From NCBI RefSeq assembly GCF_031626495.1, contig NZ_JAMQOJ010000004.1, positions 124,001-188,000 on the forward strand: a stretch of DNA of 64,000 nt, given 5' to 3'. Position numbers and translations under genes: made by a program. The DNA comes from Natrinema sp031626495 (GTDB taxonomy: Archaea > Halobacteriota > Halobacteria > Halobacteriales > Natrialbaceae). The notes under the pieces are model-generated. The model had not been told where the DNA came from and did no database searches. It was given only the letters and a program-made list of their open reading frames with translations. Positions 7,043 through 15,620 of the stretch are shown here, one piece after another (position 1 is the stretch's first letter; each line of letters opens with the position of its first letter).

Positions 7043-8287
7043 TTACGCGAACAACTGTCGTGCGTCGTCGATCGCCTCGACGAGCTTGTCGATCTCTTCT
7101 TTCGTGTTGTAGACGTAGAACGAGGCTCGAGCCGACGCCGCGACCCCCAATTTGTCGTGCAGCGGCTGGGTACAGTGGTCGCCGGCGCGAATCGCGACCG
7201 CGTGGTCGTTCATGATCGAGGCGAGGTCGTGGGCGTGGACGCTCTCGAGGTTGAAGCCGACGAGGCCGCCGCGCTCCGGGCCGGGTTCCGGGCCGTAGAT
7301 CTCTACGTCCGGCTCGGCGTCGAGTTGCTCGTAGGCGTAGCGTGCGAGTTCCTCCTCGTGGGCTTCGATGCGGTCCATACCGATCTCCTCGAGCCAGTCG
7401 ATGGCGGCGACGAGGCCGACGGCTTCGGCGATCTGTGGCGTCCCGGGTTCGAACTTCCAGGGGAGCTCGTCCCAGGTCGAGTCCTCGAAGGTGACCTTGC
7501 GGATCATCCCGCCGCCGTAGAGATACGGCTGCATCTCCTCGAGCAGTTCCTGCTTGCCGTAGAGCACGCCGATGCCGGTGGGGCCGGCCATCTTGTGGCC
7601 GGAGAAGGCGTAGAAGTCGGCGTCGATGGCCTCGACGTCGACGGGGCGGTTGGGGACGGCCTGTGCGCCGTCGATGAACGCCAGCGCGTCGTGGTCGTGG
7701 GCAATATCTACCAGCTCGGAGACGGGGTTGACGGTACCGAGCGTGTTCGAGACGTGGACCGCCGAGACCATCGCGGTGTCGTCGGTGATGATCTCGCGGG
7801 CGTGGTCCATATCGAGGCGGCCCTCCTCCGTGATCTGGATGTACTTCACGTCGGCACCCGTTCGCTTGCCGATCTGCTGCCAGGTGACCAGCGAGGCGTG
7901 GTGTTCCATCTCCGTGAGCACGACCTCGTCGCCGGGTCCGAGCTCGTTCAGGCCCCAGGAGTAGGCGACCAGGTTCTCGGCCTCGGTCGTGTTCTTGGTG
8001 AAGACGACCTCCTCGCGGCCGCTCGCGCCGATGAATTCCGCGACGCGGTCGTGGGCTTCCTCGTAGGCGATCGAGGCTTCCTGACTCAGGTGGTGGATGC
8101 CGCGGTGGACGTTGGCGTTGTACTCGCGGTAGTAGTCGCTCATCGCGTCGACGACCGGATCGGGCGTCTGGGTCGTCGCCGCGTTGTCGAGATAGACGAC
8201 CTGCTGGCCGTCGAATTCTCGCTCGAGGATCGGGAACTCCTCCCGGATTGCATCGACGTCGAGCGGCTCGAGCTGTCGTTGACTCAT
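7043..8287 (-). CDS. sufS: SufS-type cysteine desulfurase
   Basis: A 414-residue class V aminotransferase-fold enzyme. PLP-binding Lys232 (SGHKMAGP) and active-site Cys372 (RAGDHCTQPLH) are in place, with LDNAATT (34-40) and MEHHASLV (127-134) as family marks. It removes sulfur from cysteine as persulfide and should pass it to SufU (1411-1830). The short loop around Cys372 fits group II (SufS) rather than IscS/NifS. A TGTTTTGCG TATA-like element lies about 28 bp upstream of the ATG on the minus strand. Length is normal for the family. Confidence 0.95.
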   Translation of the reverse strand: MSQRQLEPLDVDAIREEFPILEREFDGQQVVYLDNAATTQTPDPVVDAMSDYYREYNANVHRGIHHLSQEASIAYEEAHDRVAEFIGASGREEVVFTKNTTEAENLVAYSWGLNELGPGDEVVLTEMEHHASLVTWQQIGKRTGADVKYIQITEEGRLDMDHAREIITDDTAMVSAVHVSNTLGTVNPVSELVDIAHDHDALAFIDGAQAVPNRPVDVEAIDADFYAFSGHKMAGPTGIGVLYGKQELLEEMQPYLYGGGMIRKVTFEDSTWDELPWKFEPGTPQIAEAVGLVAAIDWLEEIGMDRIEAHEEELARYAYEQLDAEPDVEIYGPEPGPERGGLVGFNLESVHAHDLASIMNDHAVAIRAGDHCTQPLHDKLGVAASARASFYVYNTKEEIDKLVEAIDDARQLFA

Positions 8288-8534
8288 TAGTGACTAGAAC
8301 GAACCCCACGCAAAACACTCCTTCGGTCCGGCCACTGCCGACGTGGCCGCGACCGCGGTCATCCGGCTGGAATTGCCGATTCCGATCCGATTCGGCGACG
8401 CGGAGCCGAACGGCTACACGCAATCGGGCCGGGGAACGGAAAGGGGGAAGGGGAGGTGGAGGGGGGTGGAGGGAGGCGGGTTCGGGAGGTGAAACGGCAG
8501 GGCGTGGGAGGTGGGGGAGGTGGTACCCTGGTGG
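8288..8534. other. Intergenic polypurine region
   Basis: Between sufS and the membrane sensor gene. From about 8431 to 8534 the plus strand is almost all purine, with many G-runs of three to six, so G-quadruplex or triplex structures are possible. No gene is supported. Confidence 0.5.
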
Positions 8535-8600
8535 GGGTCCCTGCCGCAATATGGACTTCGTGTGCATCGGAAATACCGGTGGCTCCAAACAAGTTTGGTA
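8535..8600 (-). repeat. Dispersed 3'-flanking repeat, copy 1 (partner at 63470-63535)
   Basis: Shares GGGTCCCTGCCGC, an ACTTCGT block, AATACCGGTG and a terminal (C/A)AAC...TTTGG block with 63470-63535. On the minus strand each copy begins 52-58 bp after the stop codon of a minus-strand gene and runs into a pyrimidine-rich tract. This copy carries a hairpin CCAAAC/GTTTGG (8585-8598). Confidence 0.6.
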
Positions 8601-8657
8601 CTCGCAACTGCTGCCGATGTGGCGACTCGAGATCGGTCGTGTTCGCCTGACGGTTCG

Positions 8658-9509
8658 CTACTCCCACGGCGGTTCGGTAACGACCGACGGCTGCGTGTTC
8701 CCCAGCAGCAGTTCCGCGTACCGCGCGAGGAGCCAGCCCACGGCGTTGAACAGATGAAGCACGACGAGGCCGACGAGGACGCCGATCGCCGAGACGACGA
8801 GCGCCGCCGGCAGCGAGTCGACGTGCAGCGAGAGCAGTTCGCCGTCGGCGATCGAGAGCGTGACCGGTGAGACGTCGACGGTCCAGCCCTCGTGTTGATA
8901 GGTGAACTCGGGGACGAATTCGATCGGATCGCCGATGTGGATGCCGACGGTATCGCCCCGGTAGTGCAGCGGCGCGGCGACCAGTGCGTACGTGAAGGTG
9001 ACACCGACGGTGAGGGCGACGAACGCGGCCGTTCCGTAGAAGAACTTGCTGAACAGATAGATCACACCCTTCCACGTGCCGCGGTCGACGACGAGCCGTC
9101 GCGCCCGCTCGCGGACGCTCCGGGCCGGCTCCGCCGTCGGCACCTCTGCCTCGAGCAACCGCTCGGCGAGGCGTCGCTCGAGGGCGGCCAGCTGGTTGGC
9201 GGCGAACAGAGTCACAAGCGCGGCCGGCAGGCCGATGCCGAGCCCGAGCAACGCGATCGGAATTCCGGCGATCAGGAGCACGAGCGGCTCCGACAGGCCG
9301 ATCTGGACGAACGCGAACGCGAAGCCGGCCGGCAGCGCGAAGCCAGTCACGAGCATCGTAAAGTAACCGACTCCGAGCGGGAACGCGAGCAGGAGATAGA
9401 GGAGCGTGTAGTAGGTCTGCCGGCGGGCGACGACTCCGACGAACCGGCGACACCACCGTCGAACGCGAGCGAGCGCGGCCAGCGGGTCGGACGTGCGCGG
9501 CGAACTCAT
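8658..9509 (-). CDS. Membrane sensor-domain protein (PF13796-like)
   Basis: A 283-residue integral membrane protein. The first half (TYYTLLYLLLAFPLGVGYF, then long hydrophobic segments and AALERRLAERLL) matches the putative-sensor domain often found in front of haloarchaeal and actinobacterial signalling proteins. The second half has two more membrane spans and an extracytoplasmic segment of about 70 residues. No kinase or output domain is attached. The ATG at 9509 overlaps the stop of the upstream gene (ATGA), indicating an operon with the two small membrane proteins and HTH regulator at 9506-10597. Confidence 0.75.
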   Translation of the reverse strand: MSSPRTSDPLAALARVRRWCRRFVGVVARRQTYYTLLYLLLAFPLGVGYFTMLVTGFALPAGFAFAFVQIGLSEPLVLLIAGIPIALLGLGIGLPAALVTLFAANQLAALERRLAERLLEAEVPTAEPARSVRERARRLVVDRGTWKGVIYLFSKFFYGTAAFVALTVGVTFTYALVAAPLHYRGDTVGIHIGDPIEFVPEFTYQHEGWTVDVSPVTLSIADGELLSLHVDSLPAALVVSAIGVLVGLVVLHLFNAVGWLLARYAELLLGNTQPSVVTEPPWE

Positions 9510-9865
9510 GCGGTATCGGGCCTCCTGAACGACCGAACGATCGAAACGAGCCCGAGCAGGTGGCAGGCGGTGACGACGAGCAACACCGTCGCGTCGGTCG
9601 CGCCGGTCGCCAGATCGACCGTATGCGAGAGGGCGAACGGAACGACCGTCAGGAAAGCGACGCCGACGGCCAGAAACAGCATCGGTTTGCTCTCGTTGCG
9701 GGCGTACCCCCGGTACGCCGTCCACGCCACCACCGACCCCAGCGCGGCGCTGGCCAGCCCGACGAAGAAGATCGTCGTCTCCTCGTCCAGCCCGAAGACC
9801 GTCGTCTCGAGGACGGGGGCGACGCGGAGTCCGGCGACGGCTGCGAGTCCGGTCATCGCCACCAC
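9506..9865 (-). CDS. Small four-helix membrane protein (DUF7521-like)
   Basis: A 119-residue, strongly hydrophobic protein with three or four predicted membrane helices and the pattern AWTAYRGYARNESKPMLFLAVG, similar to the paralogue at 9936-10259 (AKRSYDGYRDARRPALLWLALG). Such small membrane proteins occur beside HTH genes in haloarchaea; function unknown. The DUF assignment is tentative. It overlaps the sensor gene by four bases. Met at 9856 is an alternative start. Confidence 0.65.
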   Translation of the reverse strand: MVAMTGLAAVAGLRVAPVLETTVFGLDEETTIFFVGLASAALGSVVAWTAYRGYARNESKPMLFLAVGVAFLTVVPFALSHTVDLATGATDATVLLVVTACHLLGLVSIVRSFRRPDTA

Positions 9866-9935
9866 CTCGAGCGTGCGGGGAGTTCGGTCGCAACTGATCC
9901 AGAGGCGTACAGCGGCGCGGAGCGTGGTTCAGCGT

Positions 9936-10259
9936 TCATGGGCGTCCGTAGACGGTGTAGAGGATCGCCGTGAGGCCGGCGATCTCGCTCGTCGTTGCGA
10001 CGACGCTCGTCGTCAGCGAAGTCGCCCCGAGTAGCGTGGGCAGCAAGAACCGAACGACCGTCGGTACGGCGGCCAGCAGCGCGATTCCGAGCGCGAGCCA
10101 GAGCAGCGCCGGGCGGCGCGCGTCCCGGTAGCCGTCGTAGGACCGCTTCGCGATCCAGCAGGCGATCACGAACGCGATCGCTTGCCCGACGAAAACGGCG
10201 ATGGCGACCGTCGGCGCCCCGCCTTCGACGGTCTGAAGTGGGATTCCGAGCATCGTCAC
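9936..10259 (-). CDS. Small membrane protein, paralogue of the preceding gene
   Basis: A 107-residue hydrophobic protein with three to four helices and the same central YDGYRDARRPALLWLALGI pattern as its neighbour, so the two come from duplication. Its ATG overlaps the end of the HTH gene by four bases, so it is probably translated from the HTH-led operon. Function unknown; membrane location is inferred from hydrophobicity. Confidence 0.65.
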   Translation of the reverse strand: MTMLGIPLQTVEGGAPTVAIAVFVGQAIAFVIACWIAKRSYDGYRDARRPALLWLALGIALLAAVPTVVRFLLPTLLGATSLTTSVVATTSEIAGLTAILYTVYGRP

Positions 10260-10597
10260 AGGTCCTCGAACAGCCGGGTGAACCGGTCGGCCGGATCCTC
10301 GTCGCGGCGGTACACGTCCAGTTCCATCGAGCCCTCGGCGATCTCGATCGCCACGCGCTCGAGTCGCGTGCTGTAGGTCTTGTAGTGGTGGCCATCGGGA
10401 TCGAGCTCCTGGTATTCGTCGAGGAACCCCTTCGCCTCGAGCCGGTCGATCCGTCGATAGATCGTCGGCGGCGAAGCGTCGCAGCGGTCGGTGAGTCGGT
10501 CGACGGACATCGGTTCCTCGCTGGCGGCGATGAGGATACGCCGGGCGTACTCGTCGTCGAGCAACGCGAGCACCTCCTGGCCCTCATCGTCGGTCAT
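10256..10597 (-). CDS. Winged helix-turn-helix regulator (ArsR-like)
   Basis: A 113-residue protein: EVLALLDDEYARRILIAAS followed by a winged HTH (MSVDRLTDRCDASPPTIYRRIDRLEAKGFL) and a wing (YQELDPDGHHYKTY). It likely controls its own operon of membrane proteins and perhaps the divergent ABC exporter. The ATG at 10597 is chosen over 10636 because a TTTTATAT TATA element (10620-10627, minus strand) lies about 25 bp upstream, which fits a leaderless mRNA. Confidence 0.8.
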   Translation of the reverse strand: MTDDEGQEVLALLDDEYARRILIAASEEPMSVDRLTDRCDASPPTIYRRIDRLEAKGFLDEYQELDPDGHHYKTYSTRLERVAIEIAEGSMELDVYRRDEDPADRFTRLFEDL

Positions 10598-10617
10598 CCA
10601 GTGATTCGTATGGACAG

Positions 10618-10676
10618 ATGATATAAAAGAACCCACAGTTTCCGACCGTGAAACCGTGGCTGCCGGTCTATTTATA
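10618..10676. promoter_or_regulatory. Divergent TATA boxes for HTH operon and ABC exporter
   Basis: TTTTATAT on the minus strand (10620-10627) serves the HTH gene at 10597; CTATTTATA on the plus strand (10667-10675) serves the ABC gene at 10700. Both spacings (25-33 bp to the start codon) suggest leaderless transcripts. The 100-bp region is the natural operator site for the HTH protein. Confidence 0.55.
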
Positions 10677-10699
10677 CGGCGGCTGAAGTCGCTGACGAG

Positions 10700-11677
10700 A
10701 TGAGCGCGATAGAGACGTCCGGTTTGACCAAGGAGTACGGCGACCTTACCGCCGTCGACGATCTCGATCTGACCGTCGACGACGGCGAGGTGTTCGGCTT
10801 CCTCGGCCCGAACGGCGCGGGGAAGTCGACCACGATCAACATGCTACTCGATTTCACGCGCCCGACGGCGGGCTCGGCGACGGTCCTCGGCTACGACGCG
10901 CAGACCGAAGCCGACGAAATCAGCCCTCGCGTCGGCGTCCTCCCGGAAGGGTTCGACGTCTACCCGCGCCTGTCGGGTCGGCGCCACATCGAATTCGCGA
11001 TCGAGACGAAAGACGCGGGCGACGACCCCGACGAGATACTCGAGCGCGTCGGCCTCTCCGCCGACGACGCCGCGCGGCCCGCCGGCGACTACTCGAAGGG
11101 GATGCGCCAGCGGCTGGCGACCGGCATGGCCTTAGTCGGCGACCCCGACCTGCTGATCATGGACGAGCCCTCGAGCGGGCTCGACCCCCACGGCATCCGC
11201 GAGATGCAGGACCTCGTCCGCAGCGAGGCCGAGCGCGGGACGACCGTCTTCTTCTCGAGTCACATCTTAGAGCACGTCGAAGCCGTCTGTGACCGCGTCG
11301 GCGTCCTGAACGAGGGCGAACTCGTCGCCGTCGACACGATCGAGGGGCTACGCGAGGAACTCGGTGGCGGCGCGACGCTGACGCTGACGCTCGGTGGTCC
11401 CGCCGTCGAACGGCGAGCGGTGGCCGACGGCGTTCCGGGCATCACCGACGTGACCGCGTCCGGCCGCACGCTCGAGTGTACGATCACCGACTCGACGGCG
11501 AAAGCCGGGGTCGTGACCGCGCTCGCCGACGCCGGCGCGACGATCGAGGATCTGCGACTCGAGGAGGTCTCGCTCGAATCGCTGTTCACGGCGCTGACGA
11601 ACGGCGACGCGTCCGAGCCGGCGGCGAACGCGGAGACGCCGGAGACGCTCGAGGCGGAGACGGGGGTGGCGCGATGA
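10700..11677 (+). CDS. ABC transporter ATP-binding protein (NatA/DrrA type)
   Basis: A 325-residue ATPase with Walker A GPNGAGKST (about residues 39-47), signature YSKGMRQRL (about 132-140), Walker B LLIMDEPSSGLD (about 150-161) and the H-loop SSHILEH. The C-terminal 90 residues form the extra domain typical of exporter ATPases with separate permeases. It powers the permease encoded next, whose ATG overlaps its stop. Substrate unknown; family members export drugs, lipids or sodium. Confidence 0.92.
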   Translation: MSAIETSGLTKEYGDLTAVDDLDLTVDDGEVFGFLGPNGAGKSTTINMLLDFTRPTAGSATVLGYDAQTEADEISPRVGVLPEGFDVYPRLSGRRHIEFAIETKDAGDDPDEILERVGLSADDAARPAGDYSKGMRQRLATGMALVGDPDLLIMDEPSSGLDPHGIREMQDLVRSEAERGTTVFFSSHILEHVEAVCDRVGVLNEGELVAVDTIEGLREELGGGATLTLTLGGPAVERRAVADGVPGITDVTASGRTLECTITDSTAKAGVVTALADAGATIEDLRLEEVSLESLFTALTNGDASEPAANAETPETLEAETGVAR

Positions 11678-12549
11678 CCTCGCATATCACCACCGTCGCC
11701 CGCAAGGAGTTCGACGACGCCGGTCGGTCGAAGCTGCTCTGGTCGTTGATCGGGCTGCTCGTCGGCCTCGTCGTCATCGGCTACGTCGCGATCTGGTATT
11801 CGGTCGACGACGTGACCGCGGCCGAGGTGCTGAGCTTCCTCGGGACGCCGCTGCAGGTGATCCTCCCGGTCGCGGCGCTGATAGCCGGCTACATGGCCGT
11901 CGTCGGCGAGCGCCGGTCGGGCAGCGTCAAGCTCCTGCTCGGCCTGCCGCCTAACCGGACCGACGTCGTCTTCGGCAAGCTGCTCGGTCGCATGGGCGTC
12001 GTCGGACTGGCCGTCGGCCTCGCGTTCCTCGCCTCGCTCGTGCTCGGTGCGCTGTTCTTCGGCTCGGTCCCGTTCGTCGACTGGCTCGGCTTCGCCGCCG
12101 TCTCGCTGCTGTTCGGCACGACGTTCGTCGGGCTGGCCGTCGGCGTCTCGGCCGGCGTTTCCACGCGCGGCAAGTCGATGGCCATCGTCGTCGGCCTCTA
12201 CATGATCTTCGTCGCGCTCTGGGAACTGCTCACCGCCGGTCCGTACTACCTCATCTACGACGAGCCCGTACCGGTCGAGGCAGAAACGTGGTTCCTGATC
12301 TTAGAGCAGTTCAACCCGATCCTCGCGTACACCAACCTGGCCAGCTCGATCGTCGAGGGCTCGATCTTCCCCTTCCAGTTCCGGTACGGCCTCCAATCGA
12401 TGGAAGCCTCCGGCATGACCCCCGCCGAACGCTATCCGGGCGACGCCCCGTTCTACCTCGAAGACTGGTTCGGCGTCGTCGTCCTGCTGTTCTGGCTGGT
12501 CGTGCCCGTCGCGATCGGCTACTATCGGTTCCGACGAACCGATCTCTAG
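11674..12549 (+). CDS. ABC-2 type transporter permease
   Basis: A 291-residue membrane protein with about six hydrophobic spans and the ABC-2 start pattern (VARKEFDDAGRSKLLWSLIGLL) plus YMAVVGERRSGSVKLLLGLPP, which is typical of this permease family. A large outside loop lies between spans five and six (about residues 190-255). Translationally coupled to the ATPase by an ATGA overlap at 11674. The two form a complete exporter, probably as a dimer of each. Confidence 0.9.
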   Translation: MTSHITTVARKEFDDAGRSKLLWSLIGLLVGLVVIGYVAIWYSVDDVTAAEVLSFLGTPLQVILPVAALIAGYMAVVGERRSGSVKLLLGLPPNRTDVVFGKLLGRMGVVGLAVGLAFLASLVLGALFFGSVPFVDWLGFAAVSLLFGTTFVGLAVGVSAGVSTRGKSMAIVVGLYMIFVALWELLTAGPYYLIYDEPVPVEAETWFLILEQFNPILAYTNLASSIVEGSIFPFQFRYGLQSMEASGMTPAERYPGDAPFYLEDWFGVVVLLFWLVVPVAIGYYRFRRTDL

Positions 12550-12609
12550 GGCTCTCGAGTCGGTCGCAGAAAATCGACCCCCGCTGACGCACGAGGGAAT
12601 TCGGCCGCG

Positions 12610-12903
12610 CTACGACATCCGCAGCAACTGCGCGTGCAGCGTCGACCCGACCTCGAGGACGTTCGCCTCGTCGATGAAGCCCGCCTCGACGGCCAGTTCG
12701 ACCGCGCGGGTGCCGACGATGTTGGCGACGTCCGCCTGCGCGAGGCTCTCGAGGACGGCGTTCTCGTCGGCCGCGTCGCCGCCGTAGAACTCCTCGGTGA
12801 CGGTCAGGGAGAGGTCACCGTCCTCGAACGTCTCGCCGAGAACGTCCTCGTCGCAGACGGCGACGAGCAGTCCCTCCTGGGTCTCCCGTTCGTTGACGAT
12901 CAT
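12610..12903 (-). CDS. DUF424 family protein
   Basis: A 97-residue archaeal protein: MIVNERETQEGLLVAVCDEDVLGETFEDG and ANIVGTRAVELAVEAGFIDEANV are DUF424 signatures. The fold resembles small translation-linked proteins but no function is proven. Its ATG directly abuts the stop codon of the TPR gene (12904), so the two are co-transcribed. Confidence 0.85.
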   Translation of the reverse strand: MIVNERETQEGLLVAVCDEDVLGETFEDGDLSLTVTEEFYGGDAADENAVLESLAQADVANIVGTRAVELAVEAGFIDEANVLEVGSTLHAQLLRMS

Positions 12904-13833
12904 CTACTCGAGTTCCCACTCGCGGTCGTCCTCGTCCTCGGCGTCGCCCGTGAGGTCGCCGAGCCCGAGGTCCTCCAGTCCGACGTCGCCCCGCTGGGGC
13001 CGTGACTGCCGTCCGGCTCCGAGTCCGGGCTGGCCGCCGGCTCCCGGTCCGGCACCGGCTCCGGCGCCGCCCGGTCCCTGGCCGTACATCTCCTCGCGGT
13101 CGTCTATCATCTCCTGTTCGGCCCGTTCGCGCATCTGGTTCGCCTCCTCGGCGATCTCCTCTGCCTGATCGAACTCGCCGAGTTCCTCTAAGATCTCGGC
13201 TTTCTCCTCGAGCACCTTGGCGTTGCGCAGGCCGAGCCGGATCGCGTTGTCGATACAGTGGAGGGCTTCTTCGGCCAACCCGCGCTCGGAGAGGAAGAAG
13301 GCGCGGTTGAACCAGCCCGCGGCGAACCGTTCGTCGATCTCGATGGCGCGCTCGGCGTGCTCTAAGGCCTCCGAGGTCTCGCCGAACTCCCAGAGCGCGT
13401 AGGCGAGGTTCGTCTCGGCGGTCGCGGCGTGTTCGCTCGAGTCGTCGATCCGCAGCGCCTCGCGGTGGGCACCGATCGCCTCGTCCCACTCCTCGAGTTC
13501 GCCGTGGGCGACGCCCTTGTTGACCCAGGCCTCCTGCTCGAGCCGCTCGTCTTCGGCGTAGCGGGCGGTCCGCTCGAAGGCGTCGGTGGCCTGTTCGTAA
13601 CGGTTGATCTGCATGTAGTTCAGGCCGACGTCGAGCAGTTCGCTCGCGTCGACGTCGTCCTGATCGATGTTGTGCTGGTCTAGCGTGTCGGTGACGACGC
13701 GGGAGTCGACGGGGTCGACTTTCGAGGGATCGACGCCGAGCTCCGGCGGGTCCAGGTCGAACTCCTCGTAGGGATCGCCGAACCCCTCTCCTTCGGAGAA
13801 GCGATGGTCGCGATCGTCGTCTCGGTCGGTCAT
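12904..13833 (-). CDS. TPR repeat protein
   Basis: A 309-residue acidic protein with at least four tetratricopeptide repeats between about residues 60 and 230 (for example YMQINRYEQATDAFERTARY, WVNKGVAHGELEEWDEAIGA, AYALWEFGETSEALEHAERA, WFNRAFFLSERGLAEEALHC). A Gly/Pro/Gln-rich low-complexity segment follows, then an acidic tail. Likely a protein-interaction scaffold in the cytoplasm; partner unknown. Start ATG at 13833; the open frame continues far upstream but only as a shadow of the amine oxidase gene. Confidence 0.85.
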   Translation of the reverse strand: MTDRDDDRDHRFSEGEGFGDPYEEFDLDPPELGVDPSKVDPVDSRVVTDTLDQHNIDQDDVDASELLDVGLNYMQINRYEQATDAFERTARYAEDERLEQEAWVNKGVAHGELEEWDEAIGAHREALRIDDSSEHAATAETNLAYALWEFGETSEALEHAERAIEIDERFAAGWFNRAFFLSERGLAEEALHCIDNAIRLGLRNAKVLEEKAEILEELGEFDQAEEIAEEANQMRERAEQEMIDDREEMYGQGPGGAGAGAGPGAGGQPGLGAGRQSRPQRGDVGLEDLGLGDLTGDAEDEDDREWELE

Positions 13834-13922
13834 TGTCTCGAATTGGCGGTGACGACTGTTAAGGGCTGCGACCCGGGCACAGCGGCACTTCGACGGCGAC
13901 ACGTTGCGGCCTGGAACGCGTC

Positions 13923-15551
13923 TCAGACCCGCCCACTGAATCGTCTGGTGACGCCTCGAATCGAATGCGTGACCGCGCCCGGATGGGGCAGCCCCAGTCG
14001 ATAGCGGACCCGGTCTTGCCGTTTGAACGGCTCGAACACCGCCGGCTCCGCGAGCTCCCAGATCCGGGCCTGCGATCCTCGAACCCCGCGTCGCTCGAGG
14101 ACGGCGTTGGCCGCCCGCCGGCCGGCCTCGTTGGCCGACTCCATCGAGGCCAGATCGGCGTTCGTCCGAACGTAGTCGCTGGCCACCGTCAGGTTCTCGA
14201 CGGCCACGTCGGCCGGCGGCCGGTTCCGCAGCGAGCCGACGGTGTTGATCAGCAGCGGCGAGCGGTTCTCGACACCGCCGTCCGTTTCGACGATCGCCGG
14301 ATCGAGGAACCAGTCGACGAGCAGATCGTCGTGGAGCCGCTGGTCGGGCCCGTTCAGGTGATTCTTCAGCTGCTCCCAGATCTCCGTCGCGATTTCGTCG
14401 CGCGTACACTCTCTCGCCGGTTTGTCGTAGAGTATTCCGGGGGTGTCCCAGTCCGAGGCGATCACCGAGAGGACGCCCTCGACGTCGTCGGGACCGTGGC
14501 GCTCTACGTCGTAGCCCGTCCAGAACTGTCGTTGCGAGATCGAGGTCAGCGCCCAGGGGGCGTCGGCGTAGACCTGATGGCCACGGGTCAGATCGACGTT
14601 GTCGGCGAGGTAGAACTGGATGCCGTTCATCCAGGCCGTATCGAGCTGCCCGATCCGCTCGAGTTCGGGGACGCTCCGGGCCAGTTCCGTCGGGATCAGT
14701 TTCGGGGCGACCTCGACAGGGACGGCGAGGACGTACTCGTCGGCCGCGATTGCCTCCCCGCTGGCCAGCGTCGCGCCGGTAACGCGCCGGCCATCGGTCT
14801 CGAGGCGCTCGACGGGGGTGTTCGGCCGGAACTCGACCCCGAGCGACTCGAGGTGGCGCAGCCAGGGGTCGATCCAGGCCTCGCTCGTCGGCGCGTTCAG
14901 GACCCGCTCGGTCGATCGCGTCGGATCGAGCTGGCCGAACAGCAGCTGGAGGTAGACGGTGCCGATCGTCCGGGCGCTGCCGACCTGCGGCCGGAGCGCG
15001 ACGAGCGACTGAACGGCGAACGCGAGCCGGTCGCGGAACTCCGGGGAGCGGTTCTCGGCGTCGATGAACTCCCACCAGGAGACGTCGTCGAGTTCGTCCT
15101 CGCGGCGGGCTTCGCAGGCCGTCAGCAGGTAGAACAACCGCTCGAGCAGGAAGCGCACGTCCCTGGCGGGCAGATCCTCGGCGAAGGCCGGTCGCAGTGT
15201 CTCGAGCCACCCTCGAACCGAGTCGGGCGTGGTCGTCTCGGCGATCTGGCCTGGCCCCGTCGTGCTCGCGATGAGCGTCGCCTCGGTCTCGACGAGGTTG
15301 TCCGCGACAGTGCCACCGCCGTCGGGGATCCGCTCCATCGTGTCGATGACGTGGCGGTAGAACGCCGGAAAGAACCGGAAGCCGTGCTCGCCGTGTAAGG
15401 GCGCCGGCTCGTCGGAGATCGGCATCGAGCGGGCCTTTCCGCCGAATCGGTCGTTTGCCTCGTAGACGGTCACGTCGACCCCGCGCTCGGCGAGTTCGTG
15501 TGCCACGGTGAGGCCACCGATTCCACCGCCGAGGACGGCAACGTCAGTCAT
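13923..15551 (-). CDS. FAD-dependent amine oxidase/desaturase-like protein (HpnE-like)
   Basis: A 542-residue flavoprotein with the N-terminal dinucleotide-binding motif VLGGGIGGLTVAHEL, then VYEANDRFGGKARS, both typical of the amine oxidase/phytoene desaturase superfamily. GEHGFRFFPAFYRHVIDTM resembles hydroxysqualene dehydroxylase and related isoprenoid desaturases. It may therefore act on squalene or carotenoid-like lipids at the membrane surface, but the substrate is not determined by sequence. ATG at 15551 places the FAD motif at residue 4; the in-frame Met at 15578 is less likely. Same direction as the TPR gene, 89 bp apart. Confidence 0.8.
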   Translation of the reverse strand: MTDVAVLGGGIGGLTVAHELAERGVDVTVYEANDRFGGKARSMPISDEPAPLHGEHGFRFFPAFYRHVIDTMERIPDGGGTVADNLVETEATLIASTTGPGQIAETTTPDSVRGWLETLRPAFAEDLPARDVRFLLERLFYLLTACEARREDELDDVSWWEFIDAENRSPEFRDRLAFAVQSLVALRPQVGSARTIGTVYLQLLFGQLDPTRSTERVLNAPTSEAWIDPWLRHLESLGVEFRPNTPVERLETDGRRVTGATLASGEAIAADEYVLAVPVEVAPKLIPTELARSVPELERIGQLDTAWMNGIQFYLADNVDLTRGHQVYADAPWALTSISQRQFWTGYDVERHGPDDVEGVLSVIASDWDTPGILYDKPARECTRDEIATEIWEQLKNHLNGPDQRLHDDLLVDWFLDPAIVETDGGVENRSPLLINTVGSLRNRPPADVAVENLTVASDYVRTNADLASMESANEAGRRAANAVLERRGVRGSQARIWELAEPAVFEPFKRQDRVRYRLGLPHPGAVTHSIRGVTRRFSGRV

Positions 15552-15620
15552 TGGTCGGTCTGCGGCCCGGACGGGCATAACAGCCGTCCCTAACTACGAA
15601 TCCTCGAGCCGGCGCGATCG

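Noticed and set aside
13834..15210. Upstream extension of the TPR gene frame on the minus strand
   Set aside because: It overlaps the amine oxidase gene in another frame and gives an Arg/Gly/Pro-rich translation; the TPR protein clearly starts at 13833.
13965..15398. Plus-strand frame of 477 codons opposite the amine oxidase
   Set aside because: No family pattern; the opposite strand has a full FAD enzyme.
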